DNA of 8,701 nt from Oscillospiraceae bacterium (GTDB lineage Bacteria; Bacillota; Clostridia; Oscillospirales; Oscillospiraceae). Within the stretch, counting starts at the first letter, position 1; every line of letters begins with the position of its first letter. Shown here piece by piece: positions 1-6,606 of this stretch. The notes beneath the pieces are model-generated. The model worked only from the letters and a program-made list of their open reading frames with translations, was not told the DNA's origin and did not search any database. The stretch is taken from NCBI GenBank assembly GCA_031272845.1, contig JAISTA010000025.1, positions 1 through 8,701 on the forward strand, in the 5' to 3' direction. The position numbers and the translations under genes were made by a program.

Positions 1-115
1 CTTTTCCGCCCACTACACGCACGCGTCGGCCACGCGGCGCAATATGCTGCCCAAGCTCAAAAATCGCGCCTGAACCCTGAACGTACTTTGACGGTGAAAT
101 AAATATTGTTGACAT
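1..115 (-). CDS. gldA: Glycerol dehydrogenase family protein, N-terminal 38 codons (partial, runs off the left edge)
   Basis: This is the start of an iron-type alcohol dehydrogenase of the GldA family, which in characterised members oxidises glycerol to dihydroxyacetone with NAD+. The first 38 codons are in the window, and the frame stays open to position 1. The N-terminus carries the run ISPSKYVQGSGA at about residues 6-17, then a helix (ELGQHI) and a basic segment leading to VRVVGGK. This matches the family start, in which SP-KY-QG and a following ELG or NLG helix precede the first beta strand of the nucleotide-binding fold. The ATG (115-113) follows the uvrA TAA after one base, and the GGAAAGGG stretch at the end of uvrA can serve as ribosome-binding site, so translational coupling is likely. 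The metal and catalytic residues lie outside the window, so substrate and activity cannot be judged. Confidence 0.8.
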   Translation of the reverse strand, partial: MSTIFISPSKYVQGSGAIFELGQHIAPRGRRVRVVGGK

Positions 116-116
116 T

Positions 117-3023
117 TTATGCTTTTCCCTTTCCGCTTTTGCGGACTGCCGCTGTTTTCGCCTTTTCATCGGCGCTGTTTGACGGCATTAGCTTCTTTTT
201 CAGGTACTGCCCCGTTTTACTCTCCGAGCACCCGGCGCACTCCTCCGGCGTTCCCGTAAACACGATCTCGCCTCCCGCGCTTCCTCCGTCAGGTCCCAGG
301 TCTATAACATAGTCGCAGCACTTTACAACGTCAAGGTTGTGTTCGATTACGATTATCGTATTTCCTGCGTCAGCAAGACGCTGCAAAACCTCAATCAGCT
401 TTTTCACGTCGTGCGTGTGCAGCCCTGTCGTAGGCTCGTCGAGCACGTAAACAGTCCTGCCTGTCGCGCGTTTAGAAAGCTCCGTCGCAAGCTTTACGCG
501 CTGCGCCTCGCCGCCGGAGAGCGTTGTGGACGACTGCCCGAGCCGCACATAGCCGAGTCCCACGTCCACCATTGTTTCCATTTTGGACTTAATCTTCGGT
601 ATCGCGTCAAAAAACTCGCGGGCTTCCTCGCAGGTCATATCCAGCACGTCCGCGATAGACTTGCCCTTATACTTTACCTCAAGCGTCTCGCGGTTGTAGC
701 GCTTACCGTGGCATACCTCGCACGGCACGTAAATATCGGGCAGAAAGTGCATTTCAATCTTGAGCAGGCCGTCTCCGGCGCACGCCTCGCACCTGCCGCC
801 TTTTACGTTGAACGAAAACCTGCCGCTGCCGTAGCCTCTTGCACGGCTTTCCGGCAAATTCGAGAACAGCGTTCTGATTTCGTTAAAAACGCCTGTGTAG
901 GTCGCAGGGTTTGAGCGCGGCGTTCTGCCGATCGGCGACTGGTCGATATCAATTACCTTGTCGAGAAGTTCCAGACCGAGAATGCCGTCTGACTCGCCGG
1001 GCTTTGTGCGCGCGCGGTTTAATTCCGCCGCAAGCGTTTTGTAGAGGATTTCATTGACAAGCGAGGATTTCCCGGAGCCGGAAACACCCGTGACGGCGGT
1101 CAGCAGTCCGATCGGGAATTTTGCGTTGATATTCTTCAGGTTGTGCTCTCTCGCGCCGCGAATTTCGATAAACTCCCCCGTCTGCTTGCGCCGCAGCTTC
1201 GGCACGCTGATTTCCTTTCGGCCGGAAAGGTAGTCCCCCGTGATTGAGGTCTCACACCGCGCAATCTCCTCCGGCGTACCGGCGCACACTACCTCGCCGC
1301 CGTGCACTCCCGCTGCGGGGCCTATGTCCACAATGTAGTCCGCCGCTTCCATCGTCTCCTCGTCGTGCTCGACGACGACCAGCGTGTTTCCGAGGTCGCG
1401 CAGGCGCTTCAGCGTCGCGAGAAGCTTGTTGTTGTCCGACTGGTGCAGCCCGATAGACGGCTCGTCAAGGATGTACAACACGCCTGTCAGGGAGCTTCCG
1501 ATCTGCGTCGCAAGGCGTATTCTCTGCGATTCGCCGCCGGAAAGGGACGACGCGCCGCGCGAAAGCGTCAGATACGGCAGCCCGACAGCCTGTAAAAAGC
1601 CTAAACGGTCGAGTATTTCCTTCAGGATTCCCCGCGCGATCATCTCCTCCTGCTCGGAGAATTTCAGTCCGTGTACGAATTCAATTTCGTCCGTTATCGC
1701 CATGTCGGTAAAGTCGATTATGTTTTTGCCTCCGACTGTCACCCCGAGAACGGTTTTGTTCAGCTTTTTTCCTCCGCACGTTTTGCACGGGTGCATGGAC
1801 ATATACTGCTCAAGCTCCCAGCGCGTTGATATACTTGCCGTTTCCTTGTAGCGGCGTTCGATATTCGTCACAATGCCCTCAAACGCCCGCTTCATCGTGC
1901 GCCGCCCGCTTGAGGTCTCATAGCTCAGCTCCAGCACCTCGCCCTTGTTGCCGTAGAGTATCATATCAACGATGCTTTCCGGCAGGTCGCGCACGGGTGT
2001 GTTCAGCGAAAAGCCGTATTTGCGGGACAGCGCGTCAAAATACATACGCGCAATCTGATCCTTATTGATATTCGCCCAGCCGCTCGCGCGAATCGCGCCC
2101 TCGGCAATCGACATCGCCTTGTTCGGCAGAACAATATCCGGATCAACGCGCAAAACGCTGCCAAGGCCAGTGCATTCGGGGCAGGCTCCGTAGGGCGCGT
2201 TAAAGCTGAACAGGCGGGGCTCCAGCTCGTCCATCGAAACGCCGCAGTCCTCGCAGGCATAGTTAAGACTGTAGGACATTTCAGTTTCGTCCTTGCCGTT
2301 CTCGCCGCCGTGCAGCAGACAAATGACAAGGCCGCCGGAGATCGCGGTCGCGGTTTCAATGCTGTCTGTCAGGCGGCGGGCAATGTCGTCCTTAACGACA
2401 ATGCGGTCAACTATTATCTCAATCTTGTGCTTCTTGTTTTTGTCAAGCACAATATCCTCTGACAGGTCGTAAACAGAGCCGTCCGCACGCACGCGCACAA
2501 AGCCGGACCTTCGCGCGTCGTCAAACACATTCTTGTGCTCGCCCTTGCGTGAGCGAATGACGGGCGCGAGGATTGAGATTCTGCTCCCAGAGGGAAGCGT
2601 CAGGATTTTATCGACGATTTGGTCTATCGTCTGCCGCTTTATCTCTTTTCCGCATTCCGGGCAGTGCGGAATTCCGACGCGCGCCCACAAAAGGCGCAGA
2701 TAGTCGTAAATTTCCGTAACGGTGCCGACGGTTGAGCGCGGGTTTTTGTTTGTCGTCTTCTGGTCGATTGAAATCGCGGGAGAAAGGCCGTCTATCGAAT
2801 CGACATCGGGCTTTTCCATCTGGCCGAGAAACTGCCGCGCGTAGCTCGACAAACTCTCGATATAACGTCTCTGTCCCTCGGCATAGATCGTGTCAAACGC
2901 GAGAGAAGACTTTCCGGAGCCGGACACGCCTGTCATAACAACAAGCCTGTCGCGCGGCAGCTCGACGTCTATGTTCTTGAGGTTGTGCGTTCTCGCGCCT
3001 CTAATGATTATCTTATCGTTCAT
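117..3023 (-). CDS. uvrA: UvrABC excinuclease subunit A
   Basis: UvrA is the dimeric ATPase that finds bulky DNA lesions and loads UvrB in nucleotide excision repair. The 968 residues are full length (the family is usually about 940-970) with both ABC modules intact. Module 1 has Walker A GVSGSGKS at 32-39, a CPEC pair at 121-124, a zinc module with C257, C260, C281 and C284, a further C413/C416 pair, signature LSGGESQR at 494-501 and Walker B ending D520-E521. Module 2 has Walker A at 646-653, a zinc module with C745, C748, C768 and C771, signature LSGGEAQR at 835-842 and D862-E863. The tail after about 943 is Lys- and Ala-rich, as is common. The ATG is the only reasonable start, because an in-frame TAA lies seven codons upstream. 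It follows gapA after 70 bases with no clear promoter between, so co-transcription is likely. No LexA box is visible, and uvrB and uvrC are not nearby. Confidence 0.98.
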   Translation of the reverse strand: MNDKIIIRGARTHNLKNIDVELPRDRLVVMTGVSGSGKSSLAFDTIYAEGQRRYIESLSSYARQFLGQMEKPDVDSIDGLSPAISIDQKTTNKNPRSTVGTVTEIYDYLRLLWARVGIPHCPECGKEIKRQTIDQIVDKILTLPSGSRISILAPVIRSRKGEHKNVFDDARRSGFVRVRADGSVYDLSEDIVLDKNKKHKIEIIVDRIVVKDDIARRLTDSIETATAISGGLVICLLHGGENGKDETEMSYSLNYACEDCGVSMDELEPRLFSFNAPYGACPECTGLGSVLRVDPDIVLPNKAMSIAEGAIRASGWANINKDQIARMYFDALSRKYGFSLNTPVRDLPESIVDMILYGNKGEVLELSYETSSGRRTMKRAFEGIVTNIERRYKETASISTRWELEQYMSMHPCKTCGGKKLNKTVLGVTVGGKNIIDFTDMAITDEIEFVHGLKFSEQEEMIARGILKEILDRLGFLQAVGLPYLTLSRGASSLSGGESQRIRLATQIGSSLTGVLYILDEPSIGLHQSDNNKLLATLKRLRDLGNTLVVVEHDEETMEAADYIVDIGPAAGVHGGEVVCAGTPEEIARCETSITGDYLSGRKEISVPKLRRKQTGEFIEIRGAREHNLKNINAKFPIGLLTAVTGVSGSGKSSLVNEILYKTLAAELNRARTKPGESDGILGLELLDKVIDIDQSPIGRTPRSNPATYTGVFNEIRTLFSNLPESRARGYGSGRFSFNVKGGRCEACAGDGLLKIEMHFLPDIYVPCEVCHGKRYNRETLEVKYKGKSIADVLDMTCEEAREFFDAIPKIKSKMETMVDVGLGYVRLGQSSTTLSGGEAQRVKLATELSKRATGRTVYVLDEPTTGLHTHDVKKLIEVLQRLADAGNTIIVIEHNLDVVKCCDYVIDLGPDGGSAGGEIVFTGTPEECAGCSESKTGQYLKKKLMPSNSADEKAKTAAVRKSGKGKA

Positions 3024-3027
3024 GAAT

Positions 3028-3048
3028 ACAGGTTTTTCCTGTTACCTC
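3028..3048 (-). promoter_or_regulatory. uvrA leader: Shine-Dalgarno GAGGT set back behind a small hairpin
   Basis: The best Shine-Dalgarno match before uvrA is GAGGT at 3048-3044, which lies 20 bases from the ATG and is too far in linear sequence. Between them sits a perfect inverted repeat, ACAGG (3042-3038), loop AAAAA, CCTGT (3032-3028). If this folds in the mRNA, the gap from GAGGT to the ATG shrinks to about five unpaired bases, which is near optimal. An alternative AGGA at 3040-3037 lies partly in the stem and is 13 bases from the start. The repeat is seen directly; its role in translation is inferred. Confidence 0.45.
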
Positions 3049-3093
3049 TTCCGTATTTTTAGTGCAGCCGCGCCGCGTGGTATGTAGACTCCC

Positions 3094-4110
3094 CTACCCC
3101 GCTATATGCCGCACCAAATCCAGCACCTTGCAGGAATAGCCCCACTCGTTGTCGTACCAGGAAACGAGCTTGACGAACCTGTCTGTTAGCGCAATGCCCG
3201 CCTTTGCGTCAAAAATTGACGTGCGGTGGTCGTGAATAAAATCAGACGACACGACCGCGTCCTCTGTATAGCCCAGTATACCCGCAAGCTCGTTTTCGGA
3301 GGCGCGCTTCATCTCGGCGCAAAGCTCCTCATACGCCGCGGCTGTCTTGAGATTTGCCGTTAAGTCGACAACAGACACGTTCAGCGTCGGCACGCGCATA
3401 GAAGCGCCGGTCAGCTTGCCCGCAAGCTCCGGGATAACCTTGCCGACGGCCTTTGCAGCCCCCGTCGTCGAGGGAATTATGTTGTACGAGGCCGCGCGGC
3501 CTCCGCGCCAGTCCTTTTGTGACTTGCCGTCGACCGTTTTCTGGCTTGCCGTCACTGAATGAATCGTCGTCATAAGGCCTGACTCAATGCCCCACTTATC
3601 GTTTACGACCTTGGCCAGGGGCGCAAGGCAGTTTGTGGTGCAGGAGGCGTTTGAGACAATATCCATATCCGGCGTATACCGGTCAAAATTCACCCCCGCG
3701 ACAAACATCGGGCAGTCGTCAGACGGCGAGGTCAGCACTACCTTTTTAACACCGGCCTGCAAATGCTGCTCCGCCTGCGAGCGCTTTTTGAACACTCCCG
3801 TCGCGTCCACCAGAACCTCCGCACCGAAATCCGCCCACGGCACCTTTGTCGCGTCGCGGTCTGAATACCATTTTATCTCGTGACCGTCGATGATAATGCT
3901 CTTGTCCGTGTGCTCAACGCGGTGGTTCGCGCCGAAGCCGGGGTGAAGCGTATCATATTTCAGCATATACGCCATATAGTCCGGCTCGACTGTCGCGTTT
4001 ATCGCCGTAATGTCAACATTCGCGTTTTCCGGACGCTCAAAAATCGCGCGCAGTACAAGCCGCCCTATCCGTCCGAATCCGGTTATTCCGAGTTTGATTT
4101 GGTCTGCCAT
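3094..4110 (-). CDS. gap: Type I glyceraldehyde-3-phosphate dehydrogenase
   Basis: This enzyme interconverts glyceraldehyde-3-phosphate and 1,3-bisphosphoglycerate in glycolysis. The 338 residues are full length. The Rossmann motif GFGRIGR is at 11-17, the active-site run SNASCTTN at 153-160 with catalytic C157, and the base H184. The C-terminal WYDNEWGYS block is at 318-326. The sequence is of the Escherichia coli/eukaryote-like branch (DWRGGRA at 200-206, STTGAAKAVGKV) rather than the DLRRARAAA type usual in Gram-positive bacteria, which may reflect transfer. Where NAD-specific enzymes have Asp after IN at the end of beta 2, this one has A39 (AINAT), as remembered for the NADP-using Bacillus subtilis GapB. 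K196 replaces the usual Pro in the DGPS segment. Dual or NADP specificity is therefore possible but inferred. The ATG has AGAGGA (4121-4116) five bases upstream and its own promoter. Confidence 0.97.
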   Translation of the reverse strand: MADQIKLGITGFGRIGRLVLRAIFERPENANVDITAINATVEPDYMAYMLKYDTLHPGFGANHRVEHTDKSIIIDGHEIKWYSDRDATKVPWADFGAEVLVDATGVFKKRSQAEQHLQAGVKKVVLTSPSDDCPMFVAGVNFDRYTPDMDIVSNASCTTNCLAPLAKVVNDKWGIESGLMTTIHSVTASQKTVDGKSQKDWRGGRAASYNIIPSTTGAAKAVGKVIPELAGKLTGASMRVPTLNVSVVDLTANLKTAAAYEELCAEMKRASENELAGILGYTEDAVVSSDFIHDHRTSIFDAKAGIALTDRFVKLVSWYDNEWGYSCKVLDLVRHIAG

Positions 4111-4139
4111 TGTAGTCCTCTGATAATAAAGTAGTTGTT

Positions 4140-4168
4140 TTTATATATGTTTGACGCAAAAATCGCAA
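4140..4168 (-). promoter_or_regulatory. Sigma-A-type promoter of gap (-uvrA-gldA)
   Basis: On the minus strand, -35 TTGCGA (4168-4163) and -10 TATAAA (4145-4140) are separated by 17 bases. They match 4 of 6 and 5 of 6 consensus bases. Transcription would start near 4133, giving a leader of about 22 bases with the AGAGGA ribosome-binding site. The octamer TTTTTGCG occurs twice at 9-base spacing (4171-4164 and 4162-4155), covering the -35 and upstream spacer, and could be a regulator site or chance. Confidence 0.65.
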
Positions 4169-4200
4169 AAACTGGCTTTCGGCGGCTATATGTCCGCCAG
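4167..4200 (-). terminator. Possible intrinsic terminator after the gltX-membrane protein unit
   Basis: On the minus strand CTGGC (4200-4196), in the last codons of the preceding gene, can pair with GCCAG (4176-4172), which is followed directly by TTTTT (4171-4167). A competing stem GGCGG/CCGCC (4198-4194 with 4185-4181) encloses the stop codon. The stem is only five base pairs with a long loop and the T tract is short, so termination may be partial. It directly abuts the gap promoter. Confidence 0.35.
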
Positions 4201-4887
4201 AATCCCGCCAGCGTAATAGCGCAGTATGTCTTTTGTCTTCGCGTCGGCTGTCGGATACACGATAACAATCGAGATAAAGCTCGGCTGGGCTCCATACGCC
4301 TCGGTGACGCTCCAGATCCACGCCTCTGCTGTAGAGCTCCCGTCTGACGCGGTTGAATATTGGGCCGAAAGGTTATTATCCGCCGCGCCGAACGGCATTG
4401 AGACCGGCTCTGACGGTGCGTCCGCCCCCGGCAGATACGGCAGGAAAAACTGTGACGCAACCTCGTCAAACGACTGGCTTTTGCGGTAGTTTACCTCCAT
4501 ATAAGCGCCGTCCTTCTGCAGATACACAAACTCATAGCCGGAGCCCTGCCGCGTTACGGAAAAGCTGTCGCTGTAAGGGATTACAACGTCACAGATGATA
4601 TAGTCTTTCATTGTGACGCGGGAAACGGCAACGTCGCCCTCCGGATTGTCGGATACAACGGGCGTTGTTTCACCCGCGCTCTGCCCCGCGTCCGTTTCAC
4701 CCGGCGCTTTCAGCGTCTCCGGCTCGTTGTTTATCTCAAGTCCCGGCTCTATAACAACAGCGTTGTCCGGCAGGCTCGCGGTTGCGTTCCCCTTGGGAAG
4801 CAGCGCAAAAACCAGCGTCGCGACAACGAGCAGCGCGGCAAGCGTCGCAACTCCTATACCGAATTTGTTTTTTTCCTGATCGTACAT
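4186..4887 (-). CDS. Membrane-anchored protein of unknown function
   Basis: I do not recognise a family for this 233-residue protein. It has a short charged cytoplasmic N-terminus (MYDQEKNK), one hydrophobic helix at about 10-30, then an Asp/Glu/Thr/Pro-rich linker at about 40-90, consistent with an exported domain tethered to the membrane. The domain at about 93-233 alternates short beta-like stretches (DYIICDVVIPY, YEFVYLQKDG, MEVNYRKS, SFISIVIVYP) and has aromatic residues such as W190 and W192. There is no Cys in a lipobox, so it is not a lipoprotein; the single Cys is C99. The ATG lies five bases after the gltX stop, with GAGGGAG (4904-4898, inside the gltX end) ten bases upstream, so expression is probably coupled to gltX. 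The reading frame, the helix and the ribosome-binding site support a real gene; the function is open. Confidence 0.85.
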   Translation of the reverse strand: MYDQEKNKFGIGVATLAALLVVATLVFALLPKGNATASLPDNAVVIEPGLEINNEPETLKAPGETDAGQSAGETTPVVSDNPEGDVAVSRVTMKDYIICDVVIPYSDSFSVTRQGSGYEFVYLQKDGAYMEVNYRKSQSFDEVASQFFLPYLPGADAPSEPVSMPFGAADNNLSAQYSTASDGSSTAEAWIWSVTEAYGAQPSFISIVIVYPTADAKTKDILRYYAGGILADI

Positions 4888-4892
4888 TTTTC

Positions 4893-6281
4893 CTATACTC
4901 CCTCGGCCGACAGCTTTTTCGCCGCGATAGTCAGCCGGCGTATCGCCTCGGCTTTACCCAGCAGCACGGCAATTTCGGTCGCGCCGCCCGGCGTTACGGC
5001 CTGACCCGCCATCGCGATTCGCGCAGGCCACATAACAACGGATTTCTTAACGCCGTGCGCCTCGGAAAGCTCTGTCATAACGGCAGTCAGGCTCTCGTTG
5101 TCCCAGCTGTCCTCTTGCTCTAATGCGTCAATAAGCCAAACAATCGCGGCCGCAGCCGACTCTAATGTGGACTTCGACTTTGCGTGAACAAAAAGCTCCG
5201 TGCCGTAGTCCGGCAGCTCGCCAAGAAACGCCCACAGCTCGGCAATTCCGCTCAGCAAATCAATTCGGGGCTGCGTCAGCCGCTCAATAACCAGGGCGTT
5301 TTCCGGGCTTGCCGAATAGCTTGCGATTTTGTTCAGATCCTCTGCCGCGACAGCGCGGAATTCCTCGTCCGTGAGCCGCTTTATATACTCGGAGTTGAAA
5401 TACCGCAGCTTTATTATGTCAAATATCGAGGGGGATTTTGAAATACCCTCAATCGTAAAGCTATCTGAAAGCTCAGACAGCGTGAAAAGCTCCCGCTCTC
5501 CGCCGGGCGACCAGCCGAGAAGCGCGACATAGTTCACAATCGCGGCGGGCAAAAAGCCCTGCTCCGCAAGATCCTCAAACGACGGGTCGCCGTGCCGCTT
5601 GCTCATCTTGTTCTGCTTGTCGCGCATAACGGGCGGGCAGTGGATATATTCCGGCGGCGTCCAGCCGAAGGCCTCGTATAGAAGGTTATATTTCGGCGTT
5701 GAGGAAAGATACTCGCTCCCGCGCACAATGTGCGTGATTCCCATAAGATGGTCGTCAATCACGTTGGCGAAGTTGTAGGTCGGCAGTCCGTCGGACTTTA
5801 TCAGCACATTCTCGTCCAGATCCGCATTCGGCGTTGTTATCGTGCCATAGACAAGGTCGGAAAACGTCGTAGCTCCGTCCTGCGGAATTCTCTGGCGTAT
5901 CACGTCAGGCGCTTCCGCGTCGCGGTACGCCCCGCCTAGCTCTACAAGATACTCCGCGTACTGCTTGTATATCCCGCGCCGCTCAGACTGGATGTAGGGC
6001 GGCGTAAGTCCTCCGACCTTAGGGCTTTCATCCGGGATAATGCCGCAGCTTGCGAGCGTTTTGTAAATCAGCTCCTCGGCTCCCTCGACCTGACGCGCCT
6101 TGTCCGTGTCCTCAATGCGCAGTATAAACGTCCCACCGTTCTTTTTTGCAATCAGGTACGCGTAAAGCGCTGTTCGCAGGTTGCCGACGTGCATGTATCC
6201 CGTCGGCGACGGCGCAAAGCGCGTGCGCACCGTGCCGCGCGGGATGTTTTTTTCGTTGTCTGTGAAAAATGTGTTGTTCAA
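4893..6281 (-). CDS. gltX: Glutamyl-tRNA synthetase, with shortened zinc-binding insertion
   Basis: GltX is a class I synthetase that charges tRNA-Glu, and also tRNA-Gln in bacteria that use the amidotransferase route. Over 462 residues it has FAPSPTGYMHVGN (22-34) with the HIGH-type HVGN at 31-34, RIEDTD at 55-60, the DGLPTYNFANVIDDHLMGITH core at about 164-184, and KMSKR at 225-229. The C-terminal anticodon-binding helices are present. Between GGAY (116-119) and PDVIRQRIP (125-133) only a few residues remain, where relatives have about 40 including a CFC and a downstream YD-C zinc site. The frame is unbroken, so this is a clean deletion or a lineage variant. The frame opens at TTG (6281) with no good Shine-Dalgarno sequence; GTG at 6230 (V18), just before RTRFAPSP, is an alternative start. 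It is followed closely by the membrane protein gene. Confidence 0.95.
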   Translation of the reverse strand: MNNTFFTDNEKNIPRGTVRTRFAPSPTGYMHVGNLRTALYAYLIAKKNGGTFILRIEDTDKARQVEGAEELIYKTLASCGIIPDESPKVGGLTPPYIQSERRGIYKQYAEYLVELGGAYRDAEAPDVIRQRIPQDGATTFSDLVYGTITTPNADLDENVLIKSDGLPTYNFANVIDDHLMGITHIVRGSEYLSSTPKYNLLYEAFGWTPPEYIHCPPVMRDKQNKMSKRHGDPSFEDLAEQGFLPAAIVNYVALLGWSPGGERELFTLSELSDSFTIEGISKSPSIFDIIKLRYFNSEYIKRLTDEEFRAVAAEDLNKIASYSASPENALVIERLTQPRIDLLSGIAELWAFLGELPDYGTELFVHAKSKSTLESAAAAIVWLIDALEQEDSWDNESLTAVMTELSEAHGVKKSVVMWPARIAMAGQAVTPGGATEIAVLLGKAEAIRRLTIAAKKLSAEGV

Positions 6282-6310
6282 ATGTGTCGTCCGTAGATTT
6301 ATTTATTAAT

Positions 6311-6334
6311 GCGCAGAGGCTGTGCGTCTGACGC
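6311..6334 (-). repeat. Imperfect inverted repeat in the gap before gltX
   Basis: In the 72-base gap between the small membrane-protein gene and gltX, minus-strand GCGTCAGA (6334-6327, with one bulged T) can pair with TCTGCGC (6317-6311) around a nine-base loop. What follows downstream is AT-rich (ATTAATAAATAAAT) but not a T tract, so it does not look like an intrinsic terminator. It could be an mRNA processing or stabilising structure, or chance. Nothing else, including a T-box, is visible in the gap. Confidence 0.3.
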
Positions 6335-6353
6335 CGCTTTATCTATAACGACG

Positions 6354-6605
6354 CTATGCCGCTGTCAGAGCGTATAAAAAGTATCCGATCGGCGTGAGTA
6401 TCAGCATAAGCCCCAGCACAATCGACACAGCATTGTGCGCCGTTATGCCGGGCGATTTTGAGCTTAGTCCTCTTTTGACGCAAAGCCTTTGCATTACGCT
6501 CCCTGTAACGCCAATCACAACAAGGCACGCTCCAAAAAACATAAATACGCCGATTATAAAGGCCGCAATCGCCGCAAGGCCTCCGAGTATAGGCAGGAAG
6601 GCCAT
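6354..6605 (-). CDS. Small two-helix membrane protein of unknown function (downstream member of a pair)
   Basis: This 83-residue protein is not one I recognise. It has two hydrophobic segments, at about 8-36 and 58-80, joined by a basic loop (QRLCVKRGLSSK, 39-50) that by the positive-inside rule should face the cytoplasm, which puts both ends outside. The ATG follows the stop of the preceding small gene after one base (TGA-C-ATG), and GAGGCGG in the end of that gene lies at a workable ribosome-binding distance, so the two are probably translated together. C27 and C42 are the only cysteines. Helix content, coupling and the upstream promoter support a real gene over the opposite-strand frame. 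A role in a small membrane complex with its neighbour is an inference from the gene pairing alone. Confidence 0.75.
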   Translation of the reverse strand: MAFLPILGGLAAIAAFIIGVFMFFGACLVVIGVTGSVMQRLCVKRGLSSKSPGITAHNAVSIVLGLMLILTPIGYFLYALTAA

Positions 6606-6606
6606 G

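Noticed and set aside
2..73. Plus-strand open frame ending YTHASATRRNMLPK..., resembling a tyrosine recombinase C-terminus
   Set aside because: The minus strand of the same bases gives a much better and longer match to a GldA N-terminus with a start codon, ribosome-binding site and one-base coupling to uvrA. The recombinase likeness rests on a few residues.
339..914. Plus-strand open frame of 191 codons
   Set aside because: It lies wholly antisense to the intact second ABC module of uvrA, with no recognisable domain; it is a shadow of GC-rich coding sequence.
1302..1851. Overlapping plus-strand frames of 97 and 155 codons
   Set aside because: They are antisense to conserved uvrA motifs and have Arg/Ser-rich compositions typical of shadow frames.
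2003..2359. Minus-strand frame of 118 codons inside uvrA
   Set aside because: It is out of frame with the zinc-module part of uvrA, which is intact, and has Ala/Arg-rich noise composition.
3024..3093. Separate promoter or LexA-controlled start for uvrA
   Set aside because: No acceptable -35/-10 pair and no SOS box were found in the 70-base gap, so co-transcription from the gap promoter is the simpler reading.
4083..4469. Minus-strand frame of 128 codons bridging the 4186 gene end and the gap start
   Set aside because: It would run through the gap promoter and ribosome-binding site and overlap two better-supported genes; its composition is Arg-rich.
6282..6353. Possible T-box or other riboswitch leader before gltX
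   Set aside because: The gap is only 72 bases, far too short for a T-box, and contains no T-box core sequence or terminator.
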